From Pseudomonas helvetica (GTDB taxonomy: Bacteria > Pseudomonadota > Gammaproteobacteria > Pseudomonadales > Pseudomonadaceae), in assembly GCF_039908645.1 (NCBI RefSeq), contig NZ_CP150917.1, forward strand, positions 53,501 to 117,500: a stretch of DNA of 64,000 bases, read 5' to 3'. The first letter of the stretch is position 1, and each line of letters opens with the position of its first letter. Below are positions 35,058 through 43,369 of the stretch, one piece after another. Under the pieces are notes generated by a model. That model searched no databases and was not told the origin of the DNA. It saw nothing but the letters and a program-made list of their open reading frames with translations. Made by a program: the position numbers and the translations under genes.

Positions 35058-36404
35058 TCACAGGTTGTACTGCTTGCGTTTGCGGTACAGCGTCGAGGCG
35101 TCGATACCCAGGGTCTTGGCTGCTTGATCGAGGGTGCCGGCGCTGGCCAGTACCGCGCCGATGTGGGCTTTCTCCAATTCATCCAGGCTTAGCGCCGCTC
35201 CGATTCTGGGAGCGTTGCTGGTGGTTTGCTCGGCCATGCCCAAATGGCTGATCTCGACTCGCTCCTGTGGGCAAATGATGCTTGCTCGTTCGACCACGTT
35301 ACGCAGTTCGCGGATGTTGCCTGGCCAGCGATAGCCGAGCAGCGCCTCGCGTGCTTCGTCGCTGAAGACACGAGCCGGCCGCGCGTATTCCTTGACGAAG
35401 CGTGCCAGGAAGCGCTCGGCCAGGGCCAGAATGTCCTCGGTTCGTTCGCGCAGTGGTGGCAGGTGCAAGGTGATGACGTTCAGCCGGTAGAGCAGGTCTT
35501 CGCGGAAACGACCGTCGCGAGTCATGTCTTCAAGATTGAGGTTGGTGGCGGCGAGGATTCGCACATCGGCGCGACGGGTCACCGGGTCGCCGACCCTTTC
35601 GTATTCCTTGTCCTGAATGAAGCGCAGCAGTTTGGGCTGCAGGGCCAGCGGGAAATCGCCGATCTCATCAAGAAACAATGTACCTCCGTCGGCCTGATTA
35701 ACCCGGCCGAGGGTACTTTCGCTGGCACCGGTAAATGCCCCGCGGCTGTGGCCGAAGAGCTCGCTTTCCATCAGCTCGGTTGTCAATGATGGGCAGTTGA
35801 TGGTGATGAAGGATTTCTTCGCGCGTTTGCTCCAGCCGTGAATGGCCCGGGCCAGTTCGCCTTTACCGGTACCGGATTCGCCGAGTATCAGAATATTGGC
35901 ATCGGTGCTGGCGACCTGGCGGGCGGTTTCCAGTACGACTTTCATCGCCGGGCTGTGGGAATCCAGGCCATCGTTGGGTTTGCGGACTTCACCTTCGAGG
36001 GCTTCAAGGCGTGCCGAGAGCTGGCGCATTTCCAGTTGTTTGGCGGTGGCCAGGCGCAATTGGTCAGGGCTGCAAGGTTTGACCAGATAGTCGGCGGCGC
36101 CGGCCTGGATAGCATCGACGGCGGTGTCCACGGCCGAGTGTGCGGTGACGATCACTACGCGCATCCAGGGCGCCTGCACACGCATTTGCGCCAGGACGTC
36201 GAGACCGTTGTCTTCGCCCAGACGCAGGTCAAGGAAGCACAGGTCGAAGACCTGCCGTTGCAACAAGGCGTCGGCCTGGGCCGCGCTGTTGGCGGTGGCA
36301 ACGCTATAGCCTTCGTCTTCCAGGCAGTAGCGGAAGGTGCGCAGGATGGCGGATTCATCATCTACCAGCAAAATGCGGCCTTGATGCTCGGTGGCGGATT
36401 CCAT
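35058..36404 (-). CDS. algB: Response regulator AlgB (NtrC family)
   Basis: 448 residues. The receiver domain has phosphoacceptor D59 (CFLDLRLG) and the acidic pocket VDDE. The AAA+ domain has Walker A GESGTGKGE, the GAFTGA loop (SRGAFTGAS) and Walker B GGTLFLDEIGDF. A C-terminal Fis-type helix-turn-helix ends in LDQAAKTLGIDASTLYRKR. The AAA+ type suggests sigma-54 use, but P. aeruginosa AlgB activates alginate genes with AlgU. It forms an operon with kinB. The start follows GGAGCG. Confidence 0.95.
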   Translation of the reverse strand: MESATEHQGRILLVDDESAILRTFRYCLEDEGYSVATANSAAQADALLQRQVFDLCFLDLRLGEDNGLDVLAQMRVQAPWMRVVIVTAHSAVDTAVDAIQAGAADYLVKPCSPDQLRLATAKQLEMRQLSARLEALEGEVRKPNDGLDSHSPAMKVVLETARQVASTDANILILGESGTGKGELARAIHGWSKRAKKSFITINCPSLTTELMESELFGHSRGAFTGASESTLGRVNQADGGTLFLDEIGDFPLALQPKLLRFIQDKEYERVGDPVTRRADVRILAATNLNLEDMTRDGRFREDLLYRLNVITLHLPPLRERTEDILALAERFLARFVKEYARPARVFSDEAREALLGYRWPGNIRELRNVVERASIICPQERVEISHLGMAEQTTSNAPRIGAALSLDELEKAHIGAVLASAGTLDQAAKTLGIDASTLYRKRKQYNL

Positions 36405-36846
36405 TTTTCCTACGCTCCTTAAATGAATGCTCTTAATTTAGTCTCGGAAAAATCGGGCAAGTTGCATGGTTTATTCTGGGCGCTTCTCATCAGAATGGGG
36501 TAGTTGTCTGTCGGGATTTATAATAACTGTATGATTTTAATAGTTTTTATTCTTTATCTGACGGCCTCGACGTTTTCCCGCCTCTTTTTCTGACATCCGT
36601 ATCCCTTCATACATTCCAAAAATTTTCGATTTCCTGCAAATCGATCGTGCATTACGCACGATCTTCTGCGGGGCATCGTGCAGGATGCGTCCGAATGCAC
36701 TTTGCTAATCAAGATATCTATTTGATTTTGTTGTGTTTATTTCTGTCCTGAAGCTGGCATGCAGGCTGCAACGGTCTGGTTAAGTCGGGGGCATTTTAAG
36801 AAGAAGCCCCCCTGACCAATAACCACCAGTGTGGGAGGAGTTTCGG
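36405..36846. other. Noncoding, AT-rich regulatory gap upstream of algB
   Basis: No open frame looks real. The first half (36430-36570) is much richer in A+T than the surroundings and would hold the algB promoter. A perfect 8-bp palindrome, GATCGTGC (36643-36650) and GCACGATC (36656-36663), lies in the second half, and ATCGTGC occurs again at 36674-36680. No sigma-factor site could be assigned with confidence. Confidence 0.5.
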
Positions 36847-37134
36847 ATGAATCGCCAACGTGCCGCCCAATTGCGTATCTCGCCACTGTCTATCCAGCAA
36901 GGGATGTTTGCCGTGTTTGCCTTGTTGATCACCTTGATCGGCGGCCAGCAGTTCTTGCGCTGGGAACAAAGCCAGCAGCCAGAGGCAGCGATTGCGCCGA
37001 CTCATCACTTGACCCAAACCCATTTCAGCGCAGTAGGCAGTCGGCCTGCTGGTGCAGCCTCAATGCGAATGATGAGTGTGGACCAGGCAGAACCTGGTGC
37101 CGTGGCGCTGCGTCAGGACCGTTGGGTGTTCTAG
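36847..37134 (+). CDS. Hypothetical single-helix membrane protein
   Basis: 95 residues from the ATG at 36847, which follows GGAGGAG. One membrane helix (about 17-35, GMFAVFALLITLIGG) follows a basic N-terminus; the rest is a soluble tail rich in Gln and Ala. No known domain. It precedes the DUF1328 gene by 73 bp on the same strand, which suggests a shared role in the envelope. Confidence 0.7.
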   Translation: MNRQRAAQLRISPLSIQQGMFAVFALLITLIGGQQFLRWEQSQQPEAAIAPTHHLTQTHFSAVGSRPAGAASMRMMSVDQAEPGAVALRQDRWVF

Positions 37135-37207
37135 GTAACTGGCTCGGCGCGATGTTCATGTGCCGGGAATAGCAACACCTCTAAATAGAAGCGTAAGGAG
37201 AATCACC

Positions 37208-37372
37208 ATGTTGAGCTGGGCGATTACATTTTTGATTATTGCCATTGTCGCTGCCGTACTGGGCTTCGGTGGTATCGCGGGCACCGCCACGGGTATCGCC
37301 AAGATTCTCTTTGTCGTGTTCCTGGTGATGTTTGTTGCTTCGTTCATCTTTGGCCGTCGTGGTCGAGGCTGA
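37208..37372 (+). CDS. UPF0391/DUF1328 small membrane protein
   Basis: 54 residues with two membrane helices (about 3-22 and 28-47). It contains the family features GFGGIAG and the C-terminal FGRRG. The start follows AAGGAGA. Members are often induced by envelope or salt stress; the molecular function is unknown. Confidence 0.88.
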   Translation: MLSWAITFLIIAIVAAVLGFGGIAGTATGIAKILFVVFLVMFVASFIFGRRGRG

Positions 37373-38135
37373 TCGTGGGCATTTGCTTGAAGACAGACCC
37401 GAACGGGTAGCGGGTTTGAAAAACAGAAGGAGGTCAGCAATACCTCTTTCCTCTGCGCCCACCCGAGGAGGGTGCGCGCATGGCCAAGGGGCCGGGACGT
37501 TCTGATTGCTTCAGAATTGGAGTGACCTACGGGTACAGGGAGTACCCGCGCAAGGGCCGGGTCAGGACAAGCAGCGCCGCATATTTGACCGTCATTCATG
37601 ACGTGACAAATCTGCGGCGTGCTTATATGTGCAAAGCATTGACCTAGAGCTGCCAAACCATTTTTATCGCTACCCCGGCCGGCAAAAAAACCATCGGTGT
37701 TCTTCACAAAACATTTCGCAGTGTTTCCGGGTGACCGTATATCGACAAATTTGGCGCTGATTGCTGCTCACTATTCACTACGGCGCGTAGGATTTTTCCT
37801 TGGTTTTTGTCCATATTCCGTTGCTCAAAAAACGATCAATCCCCTCTGCGATGGCCGGTTCACGGCACTTATGCCTGCCGAAATGTCGTATTCGAACCGG
37901 TTGGGACGGCGGTTTGCTTTGAAAAAGCTCATGCCGATTCGGCATAGGGTAGGCGTTTACGGCATTAGACGTCGCTCCTGTGCATCGGAATAGTTGCGCC
38001 TTTTTTATCTGCCAGAGAGCCGTAATTACGCGCTCCGGGCGACCTTATCCGGGGGCAGATGCACAGACTTTTCCGCCATTGGGCGTTCCAGTTTGTGCAT
38101 CTTCCCGAGTCCATTTATAAGAAAAGGGTAATGAT
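37373..38135. other. Intergenic region upstream of gltP with several palindromes
   Basis: 763 bp without a convincing gene. A 98-codon frame at 37697-37993 has no ribosome site and unusual composition. Structures present are a 27-bp imperfect palindrome at 37569-37624, a perfect 15-bp palindrome ATGCCGATTCGGCAT at 37931-37945, and an inverted repeat before gltP (GATGCACAGACT near 38057 with its near-complement near 38090-38102). It is the likely control region of gltP. Confidence 0.6.
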
Positions 38136-39467
38136 ATGAAGAAGGCAAAGCTGAGCCTCGCTTGGCAGATCCTCATCGGTCTGGTACTGGGCATTGCAAT
38201 CGGTGCGTTGCTCAACCACTTCAGTGCGGAAAAAGCCTGGTGGATCAGTAACGTCCTGCAACCGGCGGGCGATATCTTTATCCGTCTGATCAAGATGATC
38301 GTGATCCCTATCGTGATCTCCTCGCTGGTCGTCGGCATTGCCGGTGTGGGTGATGCGAAGAAGCTGGGGCGCATTGGTCTCAAGACCATCATTTACTTCG
38401 AAATCGTCACTACCATCGCCATTCTGGTCGGCCTGGTGCTGGCCAACGTGTTCCACCCGGGTTCCGGCATCGACATGAGCACCCTGGGCACTGTGGATAT
38501 TTCCAAGTACCAGGCGACCGCGGCCGAGGTTCAGCATGAACACGCGTTCATCGAAACCATCCTCAACCTGATTCCATCGAACATCTTTGCCGCCATGGCG
38601 CGTGGCGAGATGCTGCCGATCATCTTCTTCTCGGTGTTGTTCGGTCTTGGTCTGTCGAGCCTGCAATCGGACCTGCGCGAGCCGCTGGTGAAGATGTTCC
38701 AGGGCGTCTCGGAAAGCATGTTCAAGGTCACTCACATGATCATGAACTACGCCCCGATCGGCGTGTTCGCACTGATCGCAGTGACCGTTGCCAACTTCGG
38801 TTTCGCGTCCCTGCTGCCGCTGGCCAAACTGGTGATCCTGGTTTACGTCGCCATCGCCTTCTTCGCCTTCGTAGTGCTGGGCCTGATTGCTCGCCTGTTC
38901 GGTTTCTCGGTGATCAAGCTGATGCGCATCTTCAAGGATGAGCTGGTGCTGGCCTACTCCACCGCGAGCTCCGAAACCGTGCTGCCGCGCGTGATCGAGA
39001 AGATGGAAGCCTACGGTGCACCGAAAGCTATTTGCAGCTTCGTGGTGCCAACCGGTTACTCGTTCAACCTCGACGGTTCGACCCTGTACCAGAGCATCGC
39101 GGCGATCTTCATTGCCCAGCTGTACGGTATCGACCTGTCGATCAGCCAGCAGTTGCTGCTGGTACTGACGCTGATGGTCACCTCCAAAGGTATCGCCGGC
39201 GTGCCGGGCGTGTCGTTCGTGGTTCTGCTGGCAACGCTGGGCAGTGTCGGTATTCCATTGGAAGGCCTGGCGTTCATCGCCGGTGTCGACCGCATCATGG
39301 ACATGGCCCGTACCGCACTGAACGTGATCGGCAACGCCTTGGCCGTGCTGGTTGTCTCCCGTTGGGAAGGCATGTACGACGACGCCAAGGGCCAGCGCTA
39401 CTGGAACTCCCTGCCGCACTGGCGCAGCAAAGAGAAGCTGCCGGCTGGCGAGGCTTCCCGCAACTGA
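38136..39467 (+). CDS. gltP: Glutamate/aspartate:cation symporter GltP (DAACS family)
   Basis: 443 residues with eight membrane helices and two re-entrant loops. Substrate-site motifs are TASSETVLPRV in the first hairpin, NLDGSTLYQS (the NMDGT-type motif) and MVTSKGIAGVPG in the second. VGIAGVGDAKKLGRIG is also typical. It imports glutamate and aspartate (and perhaps C4 acids) with H+ or Na+. A clear terminator follows at 39512-39539. Confidence 0.92.
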   Translation: MKKAKLSLAWQILIGLVLGIAIGALLNHFSAEKAWWISNVLQPAGDIFIRLIKMIVIPIVISSLVVGIAGVGDAKKLGRIGLKTIIYFEIVTTIAILVGLVLANVFHPGSGIDMSTLGTVDISKYQATAAEVQHEHAFIETILNLIPSNIFAAMARGEMLPIIFFSVLFGLGLSSLQSDLREPLVKMFQGVSESMFKVTHMIMNYAPIGVFALIAVTVANFGFASLLPLAKLVILVYVAIAFFAFVVLGLIARLFGFSVIKLMRIFKDELVLAYSTASSETVLPRVIEKMEAYGAPKAICSFVVPTGYSFNLDGSTLYQSIAAIFIAQLYGIDLSISQQLLLVLTLMVTSKGIAGVPGVSFVVLLATLGSVGIPLEGLAFIAGVDRIMDMARTALNVIGNALAVLVVSRWEGMYDDAKGQRYWNSLPHWRSKEKLPAGEASRN

Positions 39468-39511
39468 CAGTGCCCTCTGTAGGCGCCCCCCGCTCTTACA
39501 AGTAGAGCCAA

Positions 39512-39539
39512 ACAAACCCCGGAGAAATCCGGGGTTTGT
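39512..39539 (+). terminator. Intrinsic terminator after gltP
   Basis: ACAAACCCCGG (39512-39522) pairs perfectly with CCGGGGTTTGT (39529-39539) around a six-base loop, followed by a T-rich stretch. Confidence 0.88.
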
Positions 39540-39591
39540 CGTTTCTGCCCACCCCGCTATCATTCGCGGCATCTTCTGGGGGATTTGACTG

Positions 39592-40821
39592 ATGCTCAAT
39601 GGCCTGTGGCTTGGCTTTTTCATCGTGGCGGCCGTTTCGGCACTCGCGCAGTGGCTGATTGGCGGCAATGCCGGGATCTTCGCGACGATGGTGGAAAGCA
39701 TCTTCGCCATGGCCAAGCTGTCGGTCGACGTCATGGTGTTGCTGTTCGGCACCCTGACCCTCTGGCTGGGCTTTCTGCGGATCGCTGAAAAAGCCGGGAT
39801 CGTCGACTGGCTGGCCAAGGCGCTGGGCCCACTGTTCCTGCGCCTGATGCCCGAAGTGCCGGCGGGTCATCCGGCCATCGGCCTGATCACCCTCAACTTT
39901 GCTGCCAACACCCTGGGGCTCGACAATGCCGCTACGCCGATTGGTCTCAAGGCGATGCGTGCGTTGCAGGAGCTCAATCCCAGCACCACGGTCGCAAGCA
40001 ATGCACAAATCCTGTTCTTGGTGCTTAACGCCTCGTCCCTGACCCTGCTGCCCGTGACTATCTTCATGTACCGCGCCCAGCAAGGTGCGGCCGACCCGAC
40101 GCTGGTGTTCCTGCCGATCTTGCTGGCGACCAGTTGTTCAACCATCGTCGGTCTGCTGTCGGTATCGTTCATGCAGCGTCTGCGACTGTGGGACCCGGTG
40201 GTGCTGGCCTATCTGATTCCGGGTGCGCTGCTGCTGGGTGGCTTCATGGCGCTGTTGACGGCGCTCTCAGCCACTGCCCTGGCGAGCCTGTCATCGATCC
40301 TCGGCAACCTGACGATGTTCGGGATGATCATGCTGTTTCTGGTGATTGGCGCGCTGCGCAAGGTCAAGGTCTACGAAGCGTTCGTCGAAGGTGCCAAAGA
40401 AGGCTTCGATGTTGCCAAGAACCTGCTGCCGTATCTGGTAGCGATGCTCTGTGCGGTGGGCGTATTGCGCGCGTCCGGGGCGCTGGACTTCGGTCTGGAC
40501 GGGATTCGCCATCTGGTGCAGTGGGCCGGATGGGACACACGTTTCGTCGATGCCCTGCCGACCGCGATGGTCAAACCGTTCTCCGGCAGCGCTGCACGGG
40601 CGATGCTGATCGAAACCATGAAGACTCAAGGCGTCGACAGCTTCCCAGCGCTGGTGGCAGCAACTATTCAAGGCAGTACCGAAACCACGTTCTATGTGCT
40701 GGCGGTGTACTTCGGAGCGGTGAGCATTCAGCGTGCGCGACATGCTGTTGGTTGCGCACTGCTGGCGGAACTCGCCGGGGTGCTGGGGGCGATCGGGGTT
40801 TGCTACTGGTTCTTTGGGTAG
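39592..40821 (+). CDS. Nucleoside-recognition (SpmA-SpmB-like) fused membrane protein
   Basis: 409 residues with about ten membrane helices. It is built of two related halves: the first (about 1-200) resembles SpmA (TLNFAANTLGLDNAATPIGLKAM) and the second (about 215-409) SpmB (VKPFSGSAARAMLIETM, IQGSTETTFYVLAVYFG). In Bacillus the two are separate spore maturation proteins; in Gram-negative bacteria the fused form has no known role, and some nucleoside-recognition proteins act as transporters. No ribosome site stands out beyond GGGGGA. Confidence 0.85.
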   Translation: MLNGLWLGFFIVAAVSALAQWLIGGNAGIFATMVESIFAMAKLSVDVMVLLFGTLTLWLGFLRIAEKAGIVDWLAKALGPLFLRLMPEVPAGHPAIGLITLNFAANTLGLDNAATPIGLKAMRALQELNPSTTVASNAQILFLVLNASSLTLLPVTIFMYRAQQGAADPTLVFLPILLATSCSTIVGLLSVSFMQRLRLWDPVVLAYLIPGALLLGGFMALLTALSATALASLSSILGNLTMFGMIMLFLVIGALRKVKVYEAFVEGAKEGFDVAKNLLPYLVAMLCAVGVLRASGALDFGLDGIRHLVQWAGWDTRFVDALPTAMVKPFSGSAARAMLIETMKTQGVDSFPALVAATIQGSTETTFYVLAVYFGAVSIQRARHAVGCALLAELAGVLGAIGVCYWFFG

Positions 40822-40833
40822 TCCGCTATCTCT

Positions 40834-40975
40834 GTGGCGAGGGAGCTTGCTCCCGCTGGGTCGCGTAGCGGCCCTAAAACCTGTGATTACATTCTGTCTG
40901 GCACACCGTGCCCAATGGTTTGCGACTGCTTCGCCCGAGCGCGGACCGGCCGGCGGGAGCAAGCTCCCTCGCCAC
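40834..40975. repeat. REPIN (two inverted REPs)
   Basis: The REP GTGGCGAGGGAGCTTGCTCC at the left and its inverted copy ending GCTCCCTCGCCAC at 40975 flank about 95 bp. The same pair occurs at 45706-45835, where the inner parts also share GTCGCG and GGCCCTAAAA. Confidence 0.9.
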
Positions 40976-40990
40976 GGGTACGGTGCTGGC

Positions 40991-41629
40991 TCAGGGCTTC
41001 ATGGTCGCAGTCTTCTGCCCCTGCTCTACCGTCCATGCAATCACCTGCGCCGTGAGCGTGTCACTGGCCTGACCAAACCCGGTCACCACTGCGGGCACCT
41101 TCACATCGCTCAATGGCTGGCGCACTTCGAAGCGGCGGCTGGCGAGGATCCGCTGGTCATTGCCACGCACCAGTAGCGCATCCAGGCTAATGACCACTTG
41201 CGCGGTGTTGCCTTGATATTCCGTCTGGAACGCTTGCAGGTTCCCGCCCAGTTCCAGATCCGTCTGCAAGTTGCTGTCGTCGGTACTGAGCCGCTGTACG
41301 CGGCCATCCTGGGCAAACCCGGCGAGCAGCCGATTGCGCAACAGGATCGGCGTAGGATCGCTCCAGCGCGAAGCCTTGTAGCTGCTGATCAGATCGCCTT
41401 GAGGGATCACGGCGATTTTTGCACTGTTGAGCACGTCGCTCGCCTGAGGTTTAGACAGACGTAGCGACCACTGCACCGAGTTGGCGTGCATCGATGACGC
41501 GGCGTTTGGCGCGACAGGCAAGCGGTAAACATCCAACGGGTCAGCCTTGGGTAAAATCGAGCAGGCACTGGTCAGCGCGAAACTCGCCAACAGCGCGCAG
41601 TGCGCAAAGCCGCGGTAGACAGGTTTCAT
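40991..41629 (-). CDS. ABC-type transport auxiliary lipoprotein (PqiC/DUF330-like)
   Basis: 212 residues. Lipoprotein signal with lipobox LTSAC (cysteine about 23). The remainder has the pattern of the outer-membrane partner of MCE systems (YRLPVAP, a conserved SDPTPILLRNRLLAGF segment, and RFEVRQPL). It would dock the MCE protein to the outer membrane. The start overlaps the mce stop (ATGA). Last gene of the four-gene operon. Confidence 0.88.
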   Translation of the reverse strand: MKPVYRGFAHCALLASFALTSACSILPKADPLDVYRLPVAPNAASSMHANSVQWSLRLSKPQASDVLNSAKIAVIPQGDLISSYKASRWSDPTPILLRNRLLAGFAQDGRVQRLSTDDSNLQTDLELGGNLQAFQTEYQGNTAQVVISLDALLVRGNDQRILASRRFEVRQPLSDVKVPAVVTGFGQASDTLTAQVIAWTVEQGQKTATMKP

Positions 41630-42564
41630 GGCGTGAACTCCTTATCCTTGTCGCCGCCCAGCAAGTAACCACTGGGGTTGGAGTCCAGGCGACGAGAGAT
41701 GGCACGTAACGAACTCAGGGTGTCGCGCAACTCACGTATGGCCGGGGCCAGGCTGTTGAGCCCCTGCATGCCGTTATTCAGCGCATCCTGATTGTCGGTC
41801 AGCAAGCTGTTGATGGTCGCGCTGCTCTGCTCCAGCGACTTCATGGCTTGCTCGGCACTGCCGACCATCTGTTTGCCTTGATCGTTGAGCATACCGTTGG
41901 CGTTGCGCATCAGCGCAGACGTCTGTTCCAGAGTGGCGCTGGCCTGTTTGCCTACCGACGCCAGTTGTTGCATGGCCTGGCTAAGATCCCCGCGCTGCTC
42001 GGCAATGCTTCCGGTGGTTTGCTCCAGGTTCTCAAGGGTTTTGCCCAGGCGGTCGACGTTTTCCGGCGACATCATCTGGTTGGCGCTATGCAGCAACAGG
42101 TTGACGCTGCTGATCAGGTCATCACTATTGTTCAGCAATCGTGAGATGGGCGAAGGAGAGGCAACAATCTCCGGTAAATTACCGTCCTTGCCGCGTAGCT
42201 CGGGGCTTTGTGGCGTACCCCCGCTGAGCTGGATGATCGAGGTGCCGGTAATCCCGGTCAGCGCCAGTTTCGCCTGGGTGTCTTCCTTGATCGGGGTTTC
42301 GCCACCCAGGCGAATCCGCGCCAATACCCGGCGCGGGTCTTTGGGGTCGAGGCGCAAACTCACTACATCGCCGACCTTGATCCCGCTGTACTGCACTGCA
42401 CTGCCTTTGGACAGACCGCTGACCGCCTCGTTGAAGACGACCTCATAATCCTTGAACTCGCTGTCGACGCTGGACTTGGCCAGCCACAGGCCGAACAGCA
42501 ATGCACCGGCCACCACCAATACGGTGAACAGGCCGATCAATACATGGTGGGCTCGGGTTTCCAT
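41626..42564 (-). CDS. MlaD-family MCE domain protein
   Basis: 312 residues from the ATG at 42564; the longer frame is the shadow of the ATPase gene. One N-terminal membrane helix (about 10-30), an MCE domain (about 40-120, with YSGIKVGDVVSLRLD) and a long helical C-terminal part with Met/Gln repeats (about 140-290). MCE proteins form hexameric rings that carry lipids across the periplasm. It starts two bases after the ATPase gene ends. Confidence 0.92.
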   Translation of the reverse strand: METRAHHVLIGLFTVLVVAGALLFGLWLAKSSVDSEFKDYEVVFNEAVSGLSKGSAVQYSGIKVGDVVSLRLDPKDPRRVLARIRLGGETPIKEDTQAKLALTGITGTSIIQLSGGTPQSPELRGKDGNLPEIVASPSPISRLLNNSDDLISSVNLLLHSANQMMSPENVDRLGKTLENLEQTTGSIAEQRGDLSQAMQQLASVGKQASATLEQTSALMRNANGMLNDQGKQMVGSAEQAMKSLEQSSATINSLLTDNQDALNNGMQGLNSLAPAIRELRDTLSSLRAISRRLDSNPSGYLLGGDKDKEFTP

Positions 42565-42565
42565 G

Positions 42566-43369
42566 TCATACCTCGTTAAGCTGTGAAGCGGCTGAAAGCG
42601 CCGCACGGCCGCGTGGGCCGTGGAAGTATTCGTGAATCCACGCGTCGTCGGTTTCCGACACGGTGTCGATGGCGTCGGCCACCAGTACTTTTTTCTGCGC
42701 CAGCACCGCGACCCGGTCGGTGATGGTGTACAGCGTATCGAGGTCGTGGGTGACCAGGAAAACACTCAGCCCCAACGCATCACGCAACGTCAGGATCAAC
42801 TGATCGAACGCCGCGGCGCCGATCGGATCGAGGCCGGCGGTCGGCTCATCGAGGAACAGGATGTCCGGGTCCAGCGCCAAGGCGCGGGCCAGCGCGGCGC
42901 GTTTGATCATGCCGCCGGACAGCGAGGCCGGGTACTTGTCGGCAGCCGACAGCGGCAGGCCAGCCAAGGCCAGTTTAACCGCCGCCAGATGTTCGGCGTC
43001 GTCGCGACTCAGGCCGGCGTGTTCGATCAAGGGCAAGGCGACGTTTTCGGTCACGGTCAGCGAAGAGAACAACGCACCCTTCTGAAACAACACGCCGAAG
43101 CGCCGCTCGACCAGTGAGCGTTCATGCTCCGTCAGGCTCGGCAGGTTTTTGCCAAACACCTTCACCATGCCTTCGCTGGGCTGGCGCAGGCCAACGATGC
43201 TGCGCAGCAACACCGATTTGCCGCTGCCTGAGCCGCCGACCACGGCGAGAATCTCGCCCTTGTACAAATCCAGGTCGAGGTTTTCATGCACGCTTTGGCG
43301 GCCGAAGCGATTGCACAGCCCACGGACTTCGATCACCGCCTCTGAGGGCGCACGGGGTAAACGACTCAC
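42566..43369 (-). CDS. MlaF-type ABC ATPase
   Basis: 267 residues. Walker A GGSGSGKSV, signature LSGGMIKRAALAR, Walker B ILFLDEPTAGLD, switch histidine in VTHDLD. The LSGGMIKR variant is typical of the Mla subfamily. The start is GTG, overlapping the permease stop as GTGA, so the two are translated together. It powers lipid movement with the permease and MCE proteins. Confidence 0.93.
   Translation of the reverse strand: MSRLPRAPSEAVIEVRGLCNRFGRQSVHENLDLDLYKGEILAVVGGSGSGKSVLLRSIVGLRQPSEGMVKVFGKNLPSLTEHERSLVERRFGVLFQKGALFSSLTVTENVALPLIEHAGLSRDDAEHLAAVKLALAGLPLSAADKYPASLSGGMIKRAALARALALDPDILFLDEPTAGLDPIGAAAFDQLILTLRDALGLSVFLVTHDLDTLYTITDRVAVLAQKKVLVADAIDTVSETDDAWIHEYFHGPRGRAALSAASQLNEV

Noticed and set aside
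37868..37890. Sigma-54 promoter before gltP (GGCAC...TGCC)
   Set aside because: The GG and GC dinucleotides are one base off the required spacing.
37697..37993. 98-codon frame upstream of gltP
   Set aside because: No ribosome site, no recognisable protein features, and it runs through a perfect palindrome that is better explained as an operator.
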